Shown here: one piece after another, positions 1 through 6,241 of the stretch
Position numbering within the stretch: position 1 is the stretch's first letter
Layout of the letters: every line of letters starts with the position of its first letter
Notes under the pieces: generated by a model
What the model saw: only the letters and a program-made list of their open reading frames with translations
Databases searched by the model: none
What the model was told of the DNA's origin: nothing
Program-made: the position numbers and the translations under genes
NCBI GenBank assembly: GCA_903904805.1
Contig: CAIVDX010000447.1
Span: forward strand, 1-7,326
Reading direction: 5' to 3'
Source of the DNA: an uncultured Rhodospirillales bacterium
GTDB lineage: Bacteria; Pseudomonadota; Alphaproteobacteria; Acetobacterales; Acetobacteraceae
DNA length: 7,326 nt

Positions 1-17
1 GGATGGCTCCGCGACAT

Positions 18-32
18 GAACAAAACAAGAAC
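18..32 (-). promoter_or_regulatory. LexA-type SOS box (GAAC-N7-GAAC)
   Basis: The plus strand reads GAACAAAACAAGAAC, a perfect direct repeat of GAAC with 7-nt spacing; on the minus strand this is GTTC-N7-GTTC, the known LexA operator of Alphaproteobacteria. It sits in an AT-rich patch inside very GC-rich DNA. On the minus strand it lies just downstream of a TTGACA hexamer, where a LexA repressor would block a leftward promoter. Further left, positions 10-7 read GGAG on the minus strand, a possible ribosome binding site, so the controlled gene probably starts at or just beyond the left edge (an ATG at 16-14 is the other option). The regulated gene is not visible; that LexA binds here is inference from the motif. 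Confidence 0.6.
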
Positions 33-47
33 ATATTTGATGGGAAA

Positions 48-53
48 TGTCAA
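48..53 (-). promoter_or_regulatory. Putative -35 element of a leftward promoter
   Basis: The minus strand carries an exact TTGACA hexamer here. At 17-nt spacing the -10 position falls at 30-25 (TCTTGT), a poor match to TATAAT but inside the LexA-type box. The arrangement fits an SOS-repressed promoter directing transcription out of the left end of the window. Only the -35 is convincing. Confidence 0.35.
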
Positions 54-164
54 GGGTTTTGTTGCGGTGGGGGGTGGGTGCTGGGTGGCACACACGGTGG
101 TTGGCGCGTCGGCGGCTGGCAGGGAGGGGCGGTCTGATTGAAGACGAGGCTTGCAGCGAATTGT

Positions 165-181
165 TTCCATCCTCGATGGAA
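165..181. repeat. Short inverted repeat (7-bp arms, 3-nt loop)
   Basis: TTCCATC and GATGGAA form a perfect 7-bp stem around CTC in the non-coding stretch downstream of crtB. On the plus strand a T5 run follows five bases later (187-191), which is not a classical terminator spacing. On the minus strand, the direction of crt transcription, no T-run follows. It may be a weak terminator-like hairpin for rightward transcripts or chance. The rest of 33-242 shows no convincing gene. Confidence 0.25.
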
Positions 182-242
182 GTCGCTTTTTGTCATGTTG
201 CCCTTTTTTATCGGCACCATACGCGTTCGTGGCCACTGAGAT

Positions 243-268
243 GGTGCGACGCCAAGGGGCGTCACACC
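243..268 (-). terminator. Hairpin abutting the crtB stop codon
   Basis: Arms 243-253 and 258-268 pair over ten base pairs with one internal mismatch (C247/A264) around an AAGG loop; the core is GACGCC/GGCGTC. The structure begins at the last base of the crtB stop codon, so it lies at the very end of the crtX-Y-I-B message. No U-tract follows on the minus strand, so it is not a standard Rho-independent terminator. A 3'-end stabilising hairpin or part of a Rho-dependent terminator is the more cautious reading. Confidence 0.35.
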
Positions 269-1203
269 TACGCGGGTCTTGTCCACAATGTCGTGCGGTC
301 GGGGCCGTCGGGGGCGCCGATTGTGGCGGCCTGGGCGGCGGGGATGGAGGCTGCCAGCAGGTGGGCGAGTTTTTCGAGTTTGCTGGTGCGGACGCGGGTG
401 TTCCATGCGTGGGGGCCCAGGGTGCGGACTTTGCGGCCGATCGAGCGGTAGACGCGCAGCGCGGTGGCGATGGACCAGGCGGATCTGGGGGGCAGGGCGC
501 GCAGGCCGATGGCGGCGGATTGGTAGTAGGGTTCGGCGAGATCGATGAGGCGGGTGGCGACGGCGGCCAGCGCGGTGCGGTCTGGCATGTCGGCGATTGT
601 TGCGGGGTCGATGTTGGCGTCACGCAGCCAGTCGGCGGGGAGGTAGATGCGGCCGGCGCGGGCGTCGTCGATGATGTCGCGGGCGATGTTGGTGAGTTGG
701 AAGGCGATGCCGAGGTCAGAGGCGCGGTCGAGCGTGGTGTCGTTGTCGGCACCCATGATGATCGCCATCATGACGCCGACGACGCCGGCGACGTGCCAGC
801 AATAATCGAGCGTGTCGGCCTCGGTCTGGTAGGAGCGCCCGGCGGCGTCCATGGCGAAGCCGTCGAGATGGGCGAGCGGGTAGCGGGCGGGGATCTGGTG
901 ACGGGCGACGATTTCGGCGAGGCCGAGGAAGATCGGGTCCGAGGCGCGGCCGGCGCAGGCGGCGATGGTTTGTTCGCGCAACGTGACCAGGCGGTGGGTG
1001 ATGGTGTGCGCGGAGGCGGGGGCGTTGGTGCGGAAGCCGAGGATCTGTTCGTCGATCACGTCGTCGCAATGGCGGCACCAGGCGTAGAGCAGGGTGACGC
1101 TGCGGCGGGTGGGTGCGTCGAACAGGCGCGCGGCGCCGTGGAAGCTCTTGGAGCCCTGGCGGAGTGCCTGCCTGGCCTGGGTGATGGCGACGCCGTCAGG
1201 CAT
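268..1203 (-). CDS. crtB: Phytoene synthase CrtB
   Basis: This 311-residue protein joins two geranylgeranyl diphosphates head to head, through prephytoene diphosphate, to give phytoene, the first committed carotenoid. Both aspartate-rich motifs of the squalene/phytoene synthase family are present: DDVID at 47-51, and NIARDIIDD at 172-180 followed by GRIYLP at 184-189. The signature YCWHVAGVVG lies at 134-143. Length is normal for bacterial CrtB (about 300). The ATG at 1203 overlaps the end of crtI by 8 nt, and a GGAGG at 1220-1216, inside crtI, lies 12 nt upstream, a rather long spacing. It is the last gene of the crt operon and ends in TAG beside a hairpin. The DDVID and DIIDD motifs needed for Mg-diphosphate binding look intact, so the enzyme should be active. 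Confidence 0.95.
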   Translation of the reverse strand: MPDGVAITQARQALRQGSKSFHGAARLFDAPTRRSVTLLYAWCRHCDDVIDEQILGFRTNAPASAHTITHRLVTLREQTIAACAGRASDPIFLGLAEIVARHQIPARYPLAHLDGFAMDAAGRSYQTEADTLDYCWHVAGVVGVMMAIIMGADNDTTLDRASDLGIAFQLTNIARDIIDDARAGRIYLPADWLRDANIDPATIADMPDRTALAAVATRLIDLAEPYYQSAAIGLRALPPRSAWSIATALRVYRSIGRKVRTLGPHAWNTRVRTSKLEKLAHLLAASIPAAQAATIGAPDGPDRTTLWTRPA

Positions 1204-2722
1204 GGATCGTTTCGGCCTCCGCGAGTGCGCCGGTGGGCGGGAAATCCTGCAGGATGAGACCGGCGGTGGCTTTCGCCGAGCCGATCACGCCGGGCAGTCC
1301 GGCACCGGGATGGGTGCCGGCGCCGACAATATACAGGTTTGGAACGCGGTCGTCTCTGTTGTGGGGGCGGAACCAGGCGGATTGGGTGAGGATGGGCTCG
1401 AGCGAGAAGGCGGAGCCGAGATGGGCGTTGAGTTCGGTTTTGAAATCATCGGGGGTGAAGATGCGGCAGGTGAGCAGGTCGGCGCGCAGGTTGGGGATGT
1501 AGCGTTCCTCGAGATAGGCGAGGATCTTGTCGCGGTAGATCGGGCCCATGGTCGACCAGTCGGGGTCGGCGGCACCCAGATGCGGGACCGGGGCGAGGAC
1601 GTAGAAGGCGGCGCAGCCAGGGGGGGCGAGGGAGGGGTCGGTGACGCAGGGGGCGTGGAGGTAGAGGGAGAAATCCTCGGGCAATGTGGGGCCGGCGAAG
1701 ATCTCGCTGATGAGTTCGCGGTAGCGCGGGCCGAAGCAGACGGTGTGGTGGGCGAGGCTGGGGTGTTCGGTTTTCAGGCCGAAATGGATGACGAACAGGC
1801 TGTTGCTGAAACGCTTTTTTTGCAGGCGGCGGCCGTTGGCGGCGGACGGGGCGTCGTCGGCCAGCAGGTCGCGGTAGGTGTGCACGACATCCGCGTTGGA
1901 GGCGACGGCGTCGACCGGTTCGCGTGTGCCGTTGACGACGACGCCGGTGGCGCGGCCGGCCTCGATGACGATGCGCTCGACCGGTGCGTTGAGGCGCAGC
2001 GTGCCGCCGAGATCCTCGAACAGGCGGACCAGGCCGGCGACCAGCGCGCCGGTGCCGCCCTTGGCGAAGAGCACGCCCCATTCGCGTTCAAGCGCGTGGA
2101 TGAGGCTGTAGATGGAGGAGGTCTCGAAAGGATTTCCGCCGACCAGCAACGTGTGAAATGAAAATGCCTGGCGCAGTTTATCATTGCGGATGAAGCGGGC
2201 GACGGTGGCGTGCACGCTGCTCCAGCCGCGCAGGCGGGCGAGTTCGGGGGCGGCGGCGAGCATGTCGCGCAGATGCACGAAGGGGACAGCACCCAGTTTC
2301 ACATAGCCTTCGGCGAAGGCCTGTTGGGAAAAGGCGAGGAAATTCCGATAGCCTTGCACATCGGCGGGGTCGAGGCGGGCGATCTGGGCTTCGAGCTTTG
2401 GCTGGTCGTTGTCGTAGTCGAAGGCGGTGCCGTCTTCCCAGCACAGGCGGTAGAAGGGGCGGACGGGGACGAGGGTGACATAGTCGTCGATGGTGCGGCC
2501 GGTGAGCTCGAAGAGCTGTTCGAGGGCGGTGGGGTCGGTGATGACGGTGGGGCCGGCGTCGAAGGTGAAGCCGTCATCGTGATAGACGTAGGCGCGGCCA
2601 CCGGGCTTGTCGCGCATTTCGTAGAGTGTGACGGCATGTCCGGCGGATTGCAGGCGGATGGCGAGTGCCAGGCCGCCGAAGCCGGAGCCGATCACCGCGA
2701 TGCGACGGGCTTGGTTGGGCAC
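1196..2722 (-). CDS. crtI: Phytoene desaturase CrtI
   Basis: This is a 508-residue FAD-dependent CrtI-type phytoene desaturase, which introduces the double bonds that turn phytoene into lycopene (four steps is usual for proteobacterial CrtI; the number cannot be read from sequence). The N-terminal dinucleotide-binding fold shows GSGFGG at 12-17 and the ribose-binding acid at E35 in LYEMRDKPGGRAY. The C-terminal family signature, including GAGTHPGAGLPGVIGSAKA, lies at about 464-491. A longer reading frame from a TTG at 2773 would overlap crtY by about 50 nt and add a Pro/Ser-rich leader. The GTG at 2722 is preferred because AGGAG (2733-2729) lies 6 nt upstream, it begins 1 nt after the crtY stop, and the protein then starts right before the FAD fold. 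The end overlaps crtB by 8 nt. Confidence 0.95.
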   Translation of the reverse strand: MPNQARRIAVIGSGFGGLALAIRLQSAGHAVTLYEMRDKPGGRAYVYHDDGFTFDAGPTVITDPTALEQLFELTGRTIDDYVTLVPVRPFYRLCWEDGTAFDYDNDQPKLEAQIARLDPADVQGYRNFLAFSQQAFAEGYVKLGAVPFVHLRDMLAAAPELARLRGWSSVHATVARFIRNDKLRQAFSFHTLLVGGNPFETSSIYSLIHALEREWGVLFAKGGTGALVAGLVRLFEDLGGTLRLNAPVERIVIEAGRATGVVVNGTREPVDAVASNADVVHTYRDLLADDAPSAANGRRLQKKRFSNSLFVIHFGLKTEHPSLAHHTVCFGPRYRELISEIFAGPTLPEDFSLYLHAPCVTDPSLAPPGCAAFYVLAPVPHLGAADPDWSTMGPIYRDKILAYLEERYIPNLRADLLTCRIFTPDDFKTELNAHLGSAFSLEPILTQSAWFRPHNRDDRVPNLYIVGAGTHPGAGLPGVIGSAKATAGLILQDFPPTGALAEAETIHA

Positions 2723-2723
2723 G

Positions 2724-3896
2724 CTATTCTCCTGCCTGGGGGATCGGGACGGTGGGGGCGGTGCCGTCACCAAAGGCGGCGCGCAGGCCGGCGAAGAAGG
2801 GCACTGGGGGGCGGCCGATGAGGATGCGCGCGATGTCGGCGGCGTCGACCTGGCCGGCGTAGAAATGGGCGATGACGCGGTTGGGCAGCTGGTAGAAGCG
2901 GCGCATGGCGCGGTGGCGGTCGGTGGGGGCGGCGGCGAGGAAGAGCATGCGGTTGACCAGGCGGAAGAAGCCCTGGCGGGCGGCGGCGCGTTTCAGATGG
3001 GTGTCGATGGCGGCGGCGATGCTGTCGGCGGAGAGGGAGGGCAGGGCGGCGATGCGGTCGGCGAGGCGGACGGCTTCGGCGAGGCTGTAGCCGGTGGTGG
3101 GGTGGGCGAGGCCGGCGCGCATGCCGATGGTGGGCACCGGGCCGGGGATGGCGGGCGGGGTGGCGGCCAGCGGGATGGGCAGGCTGCCGGCCTCCTCGCG
3201 GATGAGGTCGGCCACCTGCCAGCCTTTGGCGGCGAGGTAGTCGGCGATGCGGCCGCGCAGCAGGGCCTGATCCACGCCGGGTTCGTCGGCGTAATAGGTG
3301 TCTTCGACCAGGGCGGTGTCGGCGGTGAAGGGCAGCACATAGACGAAGCGGAAGCCGCCAAGCTGGGTGACGGTGGCGTCCATCAGCAGCGGGCGGGTGA
3401 GGCCGTGCGGGGCGGTGAAGCGGAGCTCCTGGCCGAAGAAATTCTGCCAGGCGAGCGGGCCGGGGCGGGTGGGGCGCTGATAGCCGCGGGCGTCGATCAC
3501 CGCGGCGGCGTGCAGCAGGGAGCCGTCGGACAGGCGCACCTGGCCGCGGGCGATGGCGGTGACCGGGGTGTCGCATTGCACGGCCTCGCCGAGACTGGCG
3601 CGCAGGGTGCTGTCGAAGCAGTGCGAGGTGATGGCGGCGTAGCCGGTGGCGAAGGCGCGGGTGAAGCCCTCGAAGGCGACGTCGTGGCCGGGCCAGTGAT
3701 GGGCGATGAAGGGGGCGAGCCAGGCGCGTTGGGCTGGCGTGAGGTCGGTGTCGTGGAAGGACCAGGTATGGTTGCCGCCCAGGGTTGGGCCGGCCTCGAG
3801 CAGGCGCAGGCGCAGCTTTGGGTGGCGCTCGGCGAGGCGGTGGGCGAGCAGGCCGCCGGAGAGGCCGCCGCCGACTATGATGAGGTCGGTGGTCAT
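2724..3896 (-). CDS. crtY: Lycopene beta-cyclase CrtY
   Basis: This 390-residue flavoprotein of the CrtY/CrtL family cyclises the ends of lycopene to beta-rings, giving beta-carotene by a redox-neutral reaction using reduced FAD. Visible motifs are the N-terminal dinucleotide fold GGGLSGG at 9-15 with acidic E34, the CrtY-typical GGNHTWSFHD at 40-49, the catalytic-region VEDTYY at 197-202 (E198 corresponds to the glutamate implicated in acid-base catalysis in Pantoea CrtY), and the RAGLAHPTTGYS block at 260-271. Length matches the family (about 380-390). The ATG overlaps the crtX TGA as ATGA and no good Shine-Dalgarno is seen upstream, so translation is probably coupled to crtX. The stop is 1 nt before the crtI start. 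Beta-cyclase activity is well supported; strict beta against epsilon specificity is inferred from family and context. Confidence 0.95.
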   Translation of the reverse strand: MTTDLIIVGGGLSGGLLAHRLAERHPKLRLRLLEAGPTLGGNHTWSFHDTDLTPAQRAWLAPFIAHHWPGHDVAFEGFTRAFATGYAAITSHCFDSTLRASLGEAVQCDTPVTAIARGQVRLSDGSLLHAAAVIDARGYQRPTRPGPLAWQNFFGQELRFTAPHGLTRPLLMDATVTQLGGFRFVYVLPFTADTALVEDTYYADEPGVDQALLRGRIADYLAAKGWQVADLIREEAGSLPIPLAATPPAIPGPVPTIGMRAGLAHPTTGYSLAEAVRLADRIAALPSLSADSIAAAIDTHLKRAAARQGFFRLVNRMLFLAAAPTDRHRAMRRFYQLPNRVIAHFYAGQVDAADIARILIGRPPVPFFAGLRAAFGDGTAPTVPIPQAGE

Positions 3897-5152
3897 GCGG
3901 CCGATGATAGGCTGGATTGGGCGAGAAGGGCTTCCGCGATGTCGGCCGCTGCTGACAGGCCGCCGGCTTGGCTGATGGCGGTGGCGAGGGTTTGCGCGGA
4001 GCGGGTGAAGCCCTGGTCGAGCAGGATGGCGCGGGTCGCGGTGGTGAGGCGGCGGGCCAGCACGGGGCCGGGGGCGACGCGCAGGCCGGCGCCGCTGCGC
4101 ACGAGACGGGCGGCGATCGCGCCCTGTTCGAAGGCGAAGGGGATGACGACAAGCGGCTTGCCGGCGGCGAGGCTGTCCATCGTGGTGTTCAGGCCGGCAT
4201 GGCCGATCACGGCGTGGACATGTGGCAGCAGGGCGCGCTGGTCGACAAAGTCGCGCAGCATGACATCGGGCGGCAGGGCGGCGATGGCGGCGGGCGGGAG
4301 ACGGCCGCCATGGGCGATGATCAGGCGGGCGCCGAGCTGGGTGGCGGCCTGGGCGATGGCGGCGAAGATGTCGGCCCGGCCGCCTTGCAGGGTGCCGAGG
4401 GAGGCGAAGAGGAGCGGGCCATCGCCGGTCGGCAGATCCGGCTGGGTGGTGGCGGGTGCGGGCGGGCGGAGCGGGCCGAGCTGGTGCAGTGTCGTGCTGG
4501 GCGCGAGGCGTGGGAAGTCGAACGCGGTGACGGTTTGGGCGATCTGCGCGGTGGGGGAGAGGCAGTCCTCCAGCGAGCGGGCGGTCAGGCCCCAGGCGGC
4601 GGCCTGACGCGAAATGTCGGCGCCCAGGCCGCTCAGCAGCAGGTCGTTCACCCGGTAGCCGCCGCGGTTGCGCCAGCGGCCGAGCGGGCCGGGATGGTTC
4701 GACCAGCCGGTGAAGGGGGGCGGGACGGCGGGGTCGCGATTGATCGGCAGGGCGTTGGCGACCGAGAGATAGGGCAGCCCGAGATGGCGGGCGACCAGGC
4801 CGCCGGCGGGTTCGAGCTGGTCGATCACCAGGGCGTCGATGCCGGCGGCGCGCAGGGCGTCGGGCAGGTCGGCGCAGAGCAGGGCGAACTGGCGGCGCAT
4901 GTCGGCGAGCACGGTGGGCAGGCCGCGCAGGCCCTGTTGGCCGGCGAGGCGGGCGGTGACCTCGGCCAGCAGGGTGGGCTGGGCGGCGCCGACGCCGATG
5001 ACGCCGATGCGCGGGTCGCGCAGCATGGATTTGGCGCCGGGAATGGCGACGACGCTGGCCTGGTGTCCGCGCGCGATCAGCTCGCCGGCGAGGGCGGCCA
5101 TGGGGTTCCAGTGGCCGGCCAGTGGTGGCGCGATGAAAGCGAAATGCGCCAT
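3893..5152 (-). CDS. crtX: Carotenoid glycosyltransferase, CrtX-like
   Basis: This 419-residue GT1/UGT-fold glycosyltransferase resembles zeaxanthin glucosyltransferase CrtX, which transfers sugar from UDP-glucose to the 3-hydroxyl of zeaxanthin and gives a more polar membrane carotenoid. The acceptor domain starts with FIAPPLAGHWNP (5-16), where H14 is in the position of the GT1 catalytic base. The C-terminal donor domain has FASLGT at 249-254, then HAVIGHAGLNTTMDSLAAGK (313-332) and FAFEQ (339-343), a PSPG-like block ending in the E/D-Q pair that binds sugar. No signal peptide or membrane segment is seen. It is the first of four tightly linked crt genes. An AGGGAG at 5171-5166 lies 13 nt upstream of the ATG, a long spacing. 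Sugar donor and acceptor are inferred from operon context. Confidence 0.85.
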   Translation of the reverse strand: MAHFAFIAPPLAGHWNPMAALAGELIARGHQASVVAIPGAKSMLRDPRIGVIGVGAAQPTLLAEVTARLAGQQGLRGLPTVLADMRRQFALLCADLPDALRAAGIDALVIDQLEPAGGLVARHLGLPYLSVANALPINRDPAVPPPFTGWSNHPGPLGRWRNRGGYRVNDLLLSGLGADISRQAAAWGLTARSLEDCLSPTAQIAQTVTAFDFPRLAPSTTLHQLGPLRPPAPATTQPDLPTGDGPLLFASLGTLQGGRADIFAAIAQAATQLGARLIIAHGGRLPPAAIAALPPDVMLRDFVDQRALLPHVHAVIGHAGLNTTMDSLAAGKPLVVIPFAFEQGAIAARLVRSGAGLRVAPGPVLARRLTTATRAILLDQGFTRSAQTLATAISQAGGLSAAADIAEALLAQSSLSSAA

Positions 5153-5231
5153 CCGTTTCTCGGGGCTCCCTGCGATGATCAGCTCATGGCAAAGATGGCC
5201 GCACGGACAGGTTTGTCCAGCGCGATCCGCT

Positions 5232-5268
5232 GATTCAGGCGGCCTTCATTGCCTCGGTGGCCTGAATC
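5232..5268. repeat. Inverted repeat across the dioxygenase stop codon
   Basis: GATTCAGGC (5232-5240) and GCCTGAATC (5260-5268) are perfect 9-bp inverted copies with a 19-nt loop, spanning the last codons and the stop of the dioxygenase gene. On the minus strand no T-run follows. It could weakly separate the dioxygenase transcript from crtX 82 nt further on, or be chance: a 9-bp match with a loop up to 20 nt is expected less than once to about once in a sequence this long. Confidence 0.25.
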
Positions 5269-6068
5269 TGGATGCGGTAGCCGGTGCGGACTTCCGGCCA
5301 GTAGTCCCAGATGGCGCGGTGCTGGGTGCAGCGATTGTCCCAGAAGGCGATGGAATGGTCTTTCCAGCGGAAGCGCATCTGCCATTCCGGGCGCTCGATA
5401 TGGTCGAACAGCAGGGCGAGGATGTGGTCGCTTTCCTGGCGGGAGACCTCGTTGATGCGGGTGGTCTGGCCGCGATTCACGTAGAGGATCTTGCGGCCGG
5501 TTTCCGGATGCACGGTGACCACCGGGTGGGTGGCGATGGGGTATTCGGTGCCGGAATTGGCGTCGAACAGATTATTGCCGTCATGCACGGCGGTGAGGCC
5601 TTCGAGATAGGTCTTCATCTTGGGCGAGAGGGCCTCGTAGGCGGCGTAGAGGCTGGCGAACAGCGTGTCGCCGCCACCATTGGGGGGCACTTTATGTTGG
5701 TGCAGGATGCTGCCCATCGGCGGGATCGCCGCGCAGGTCTGGTCGGTGTGCCATACCTCGCCGGAGACGCGCTTGGAATTGGCGTCAAAATGCTGGCGGC
5801 GGATCTCGGGGTAGCCGTCGGCCGGCTTGGAGGCGGTGCCCTTGCCGCCGACATGAATGTGCAGCGGGCCGAAATACATCGCCATGCGGCGCTGCTGCTC
5901 GAAATCGATCGGCTGGTCGTGGAAGAAGATCACGCCGTGGTTCAGCAGGGCCTGGTGCACATCGTTCACCTGGCTGTTGGAGAGTTCCTGGCGCAGATCG
6001 ATATTGCCGATGATCGCGCCGACATGCGGTGTGCAGGGGGTGACGGTGATGGTCTCATAGTTCGGCAT
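5235..6068 (-). CDS. TauD/TfdA-family Fe(II)/2-oxoglutarate dioxygenase
   Basis: This 277-residue enzyme couples oxidation of a substrate to decarboxylation of 2-oxoglutarate. The complete facial triad is visible: H107 and D109 in VWHTDQT and H250 in CTQHRAIWDYW. R261 and R265 lie 11 and 15 residues after the last histidine, the same spacing as the 2-oxoglutarate-binding arginines of E. coli TauD, and T135 in NGGGDT matches its 2-oxoglutarate threonine. Length is typical (about 280). The ATG at 6068 is preceded by AGGAAGGG with a 7-nt spacer. The family includes taurine, alkylsulfate and phenoxyacetate dioxygenases; the substrate cannot be assigned, so no gene symbol is given. It lies 82 nt upstream of crtX in the same orientation and could be cotranscribed, but it also sits head to head with a flavin monooxygenase, a pairing that would fit organosulfur or other scavenging. 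Confidence 0.9.
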   Translation of the reverse strand: MPNYETITVTPCTPHVGAIIGNIDLRQELSNSQVNDVHQALLNHGVIFFHDQPIDFEQQRRMAMYFGPLHIHVGGKGTASKPADGYPEIRRQHFDANSKRVSGEVWHTDQTCAAIPPMGSILHQHKVPPNGGGDTLFASLYAAYEALSPKMKTYLEGLTAVHDGNNLFDANSGTEYPIATHPVVTVHPETGRKILYVNRGQTTRINEVSRQESDHILALLFDHIERPEWQMRFRWKDHSIAFWDNRCTQHRAIWDYWPEVRTGYRIQIQATEAMKAA

Positions 6069-6185
6069 AGCCTAACCCTTCCTCGGACGCGCGTTCACGA
6101 CAGATATGAGTGTAAGGTCACATAGGTTCGGCGCGTCTTCAAGCCAAGCTGGCACCCTTTGTGCGTGCCTTGCGCGCATGCCCGG

Positions 6186-6203
6186 ATTGACCGGGCGGTC
6201 AAT
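6186..6203. promoter_or_regulatory. 18-bp perfect palindrome, TetR-type operator candidate
   Basis: ATTGACCGGGCGGTCAAT has 8-bp perfect arms around a 2-bp centre and lies in the divergent region between the dioxygenase and the flavin monooxygenase, 38 nt before the latter's start. The pattern TTGACC-N4-GGTCAA is typical of TetR-family operators; from memory it closely resembles the E. coli RutR consensus TTGACCA-N2-TGGTCAA. Its left arm contains TTGACC, a possible -35 for the rightward gene, although no good -10 is seen at 17 nt. Binding would plausibly repress the monooxygenase and perhaps the dioxygenase too. No regulator gene is in the window, and the ligand is unknown. Confidence 0.5.
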
Positions 6204-6241
6204 GCGGCGGGAAACTCTGATCGCTGCAAAGAGGGATCACC

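Noticed and set aside
165..191. Rho-independent terminator for a rightward transcript
   Set aside because: The 7-bp stem is separated from the T5 run by five bases, and no rightward gene precedes it; kept only as a low-confidence repeat.
47..451. Small plus-strand open frame (134 codons) starting in the left non-coding stretch
   Set aside because: Biased composition, no ribosome binding site noticed, and its second half is antisense to crtB.
151..2161. Plus-strand open frames 151-1257 and 1094-2161 opposite crtB and crtI
   Set aside because: Low-complexity Gly/Ala/Asp-rich translations with no recognisable motif, antisense to well-supported enzymes.
2628..4607. Long plus-strand open frame antisense to crtI, crtY and crtX (659 codons)
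   Set aside because: It is extremely rich in Gly, Ala, Glu and Arg and lies opposite three clear genes. It is the usual artefact of GC-rich DNA, where a strong third-position bias keeps the antisense frame open.
3968..6125. Plus-strand open frames 3968-5233 and 4839-6125 opposite crtX and the dioxygenase
   Set aside because: Antisense shadows; composition is biased and no family motif is seen.
6109..6142. Sigma-70 promoter for the dioxygenase (minus-strand TACACT at 6114-6109 with TTGAAG at 6142-6137)
   Set aside because: The spacing between the hexamers is 22 nt, too long; no better pair was found.
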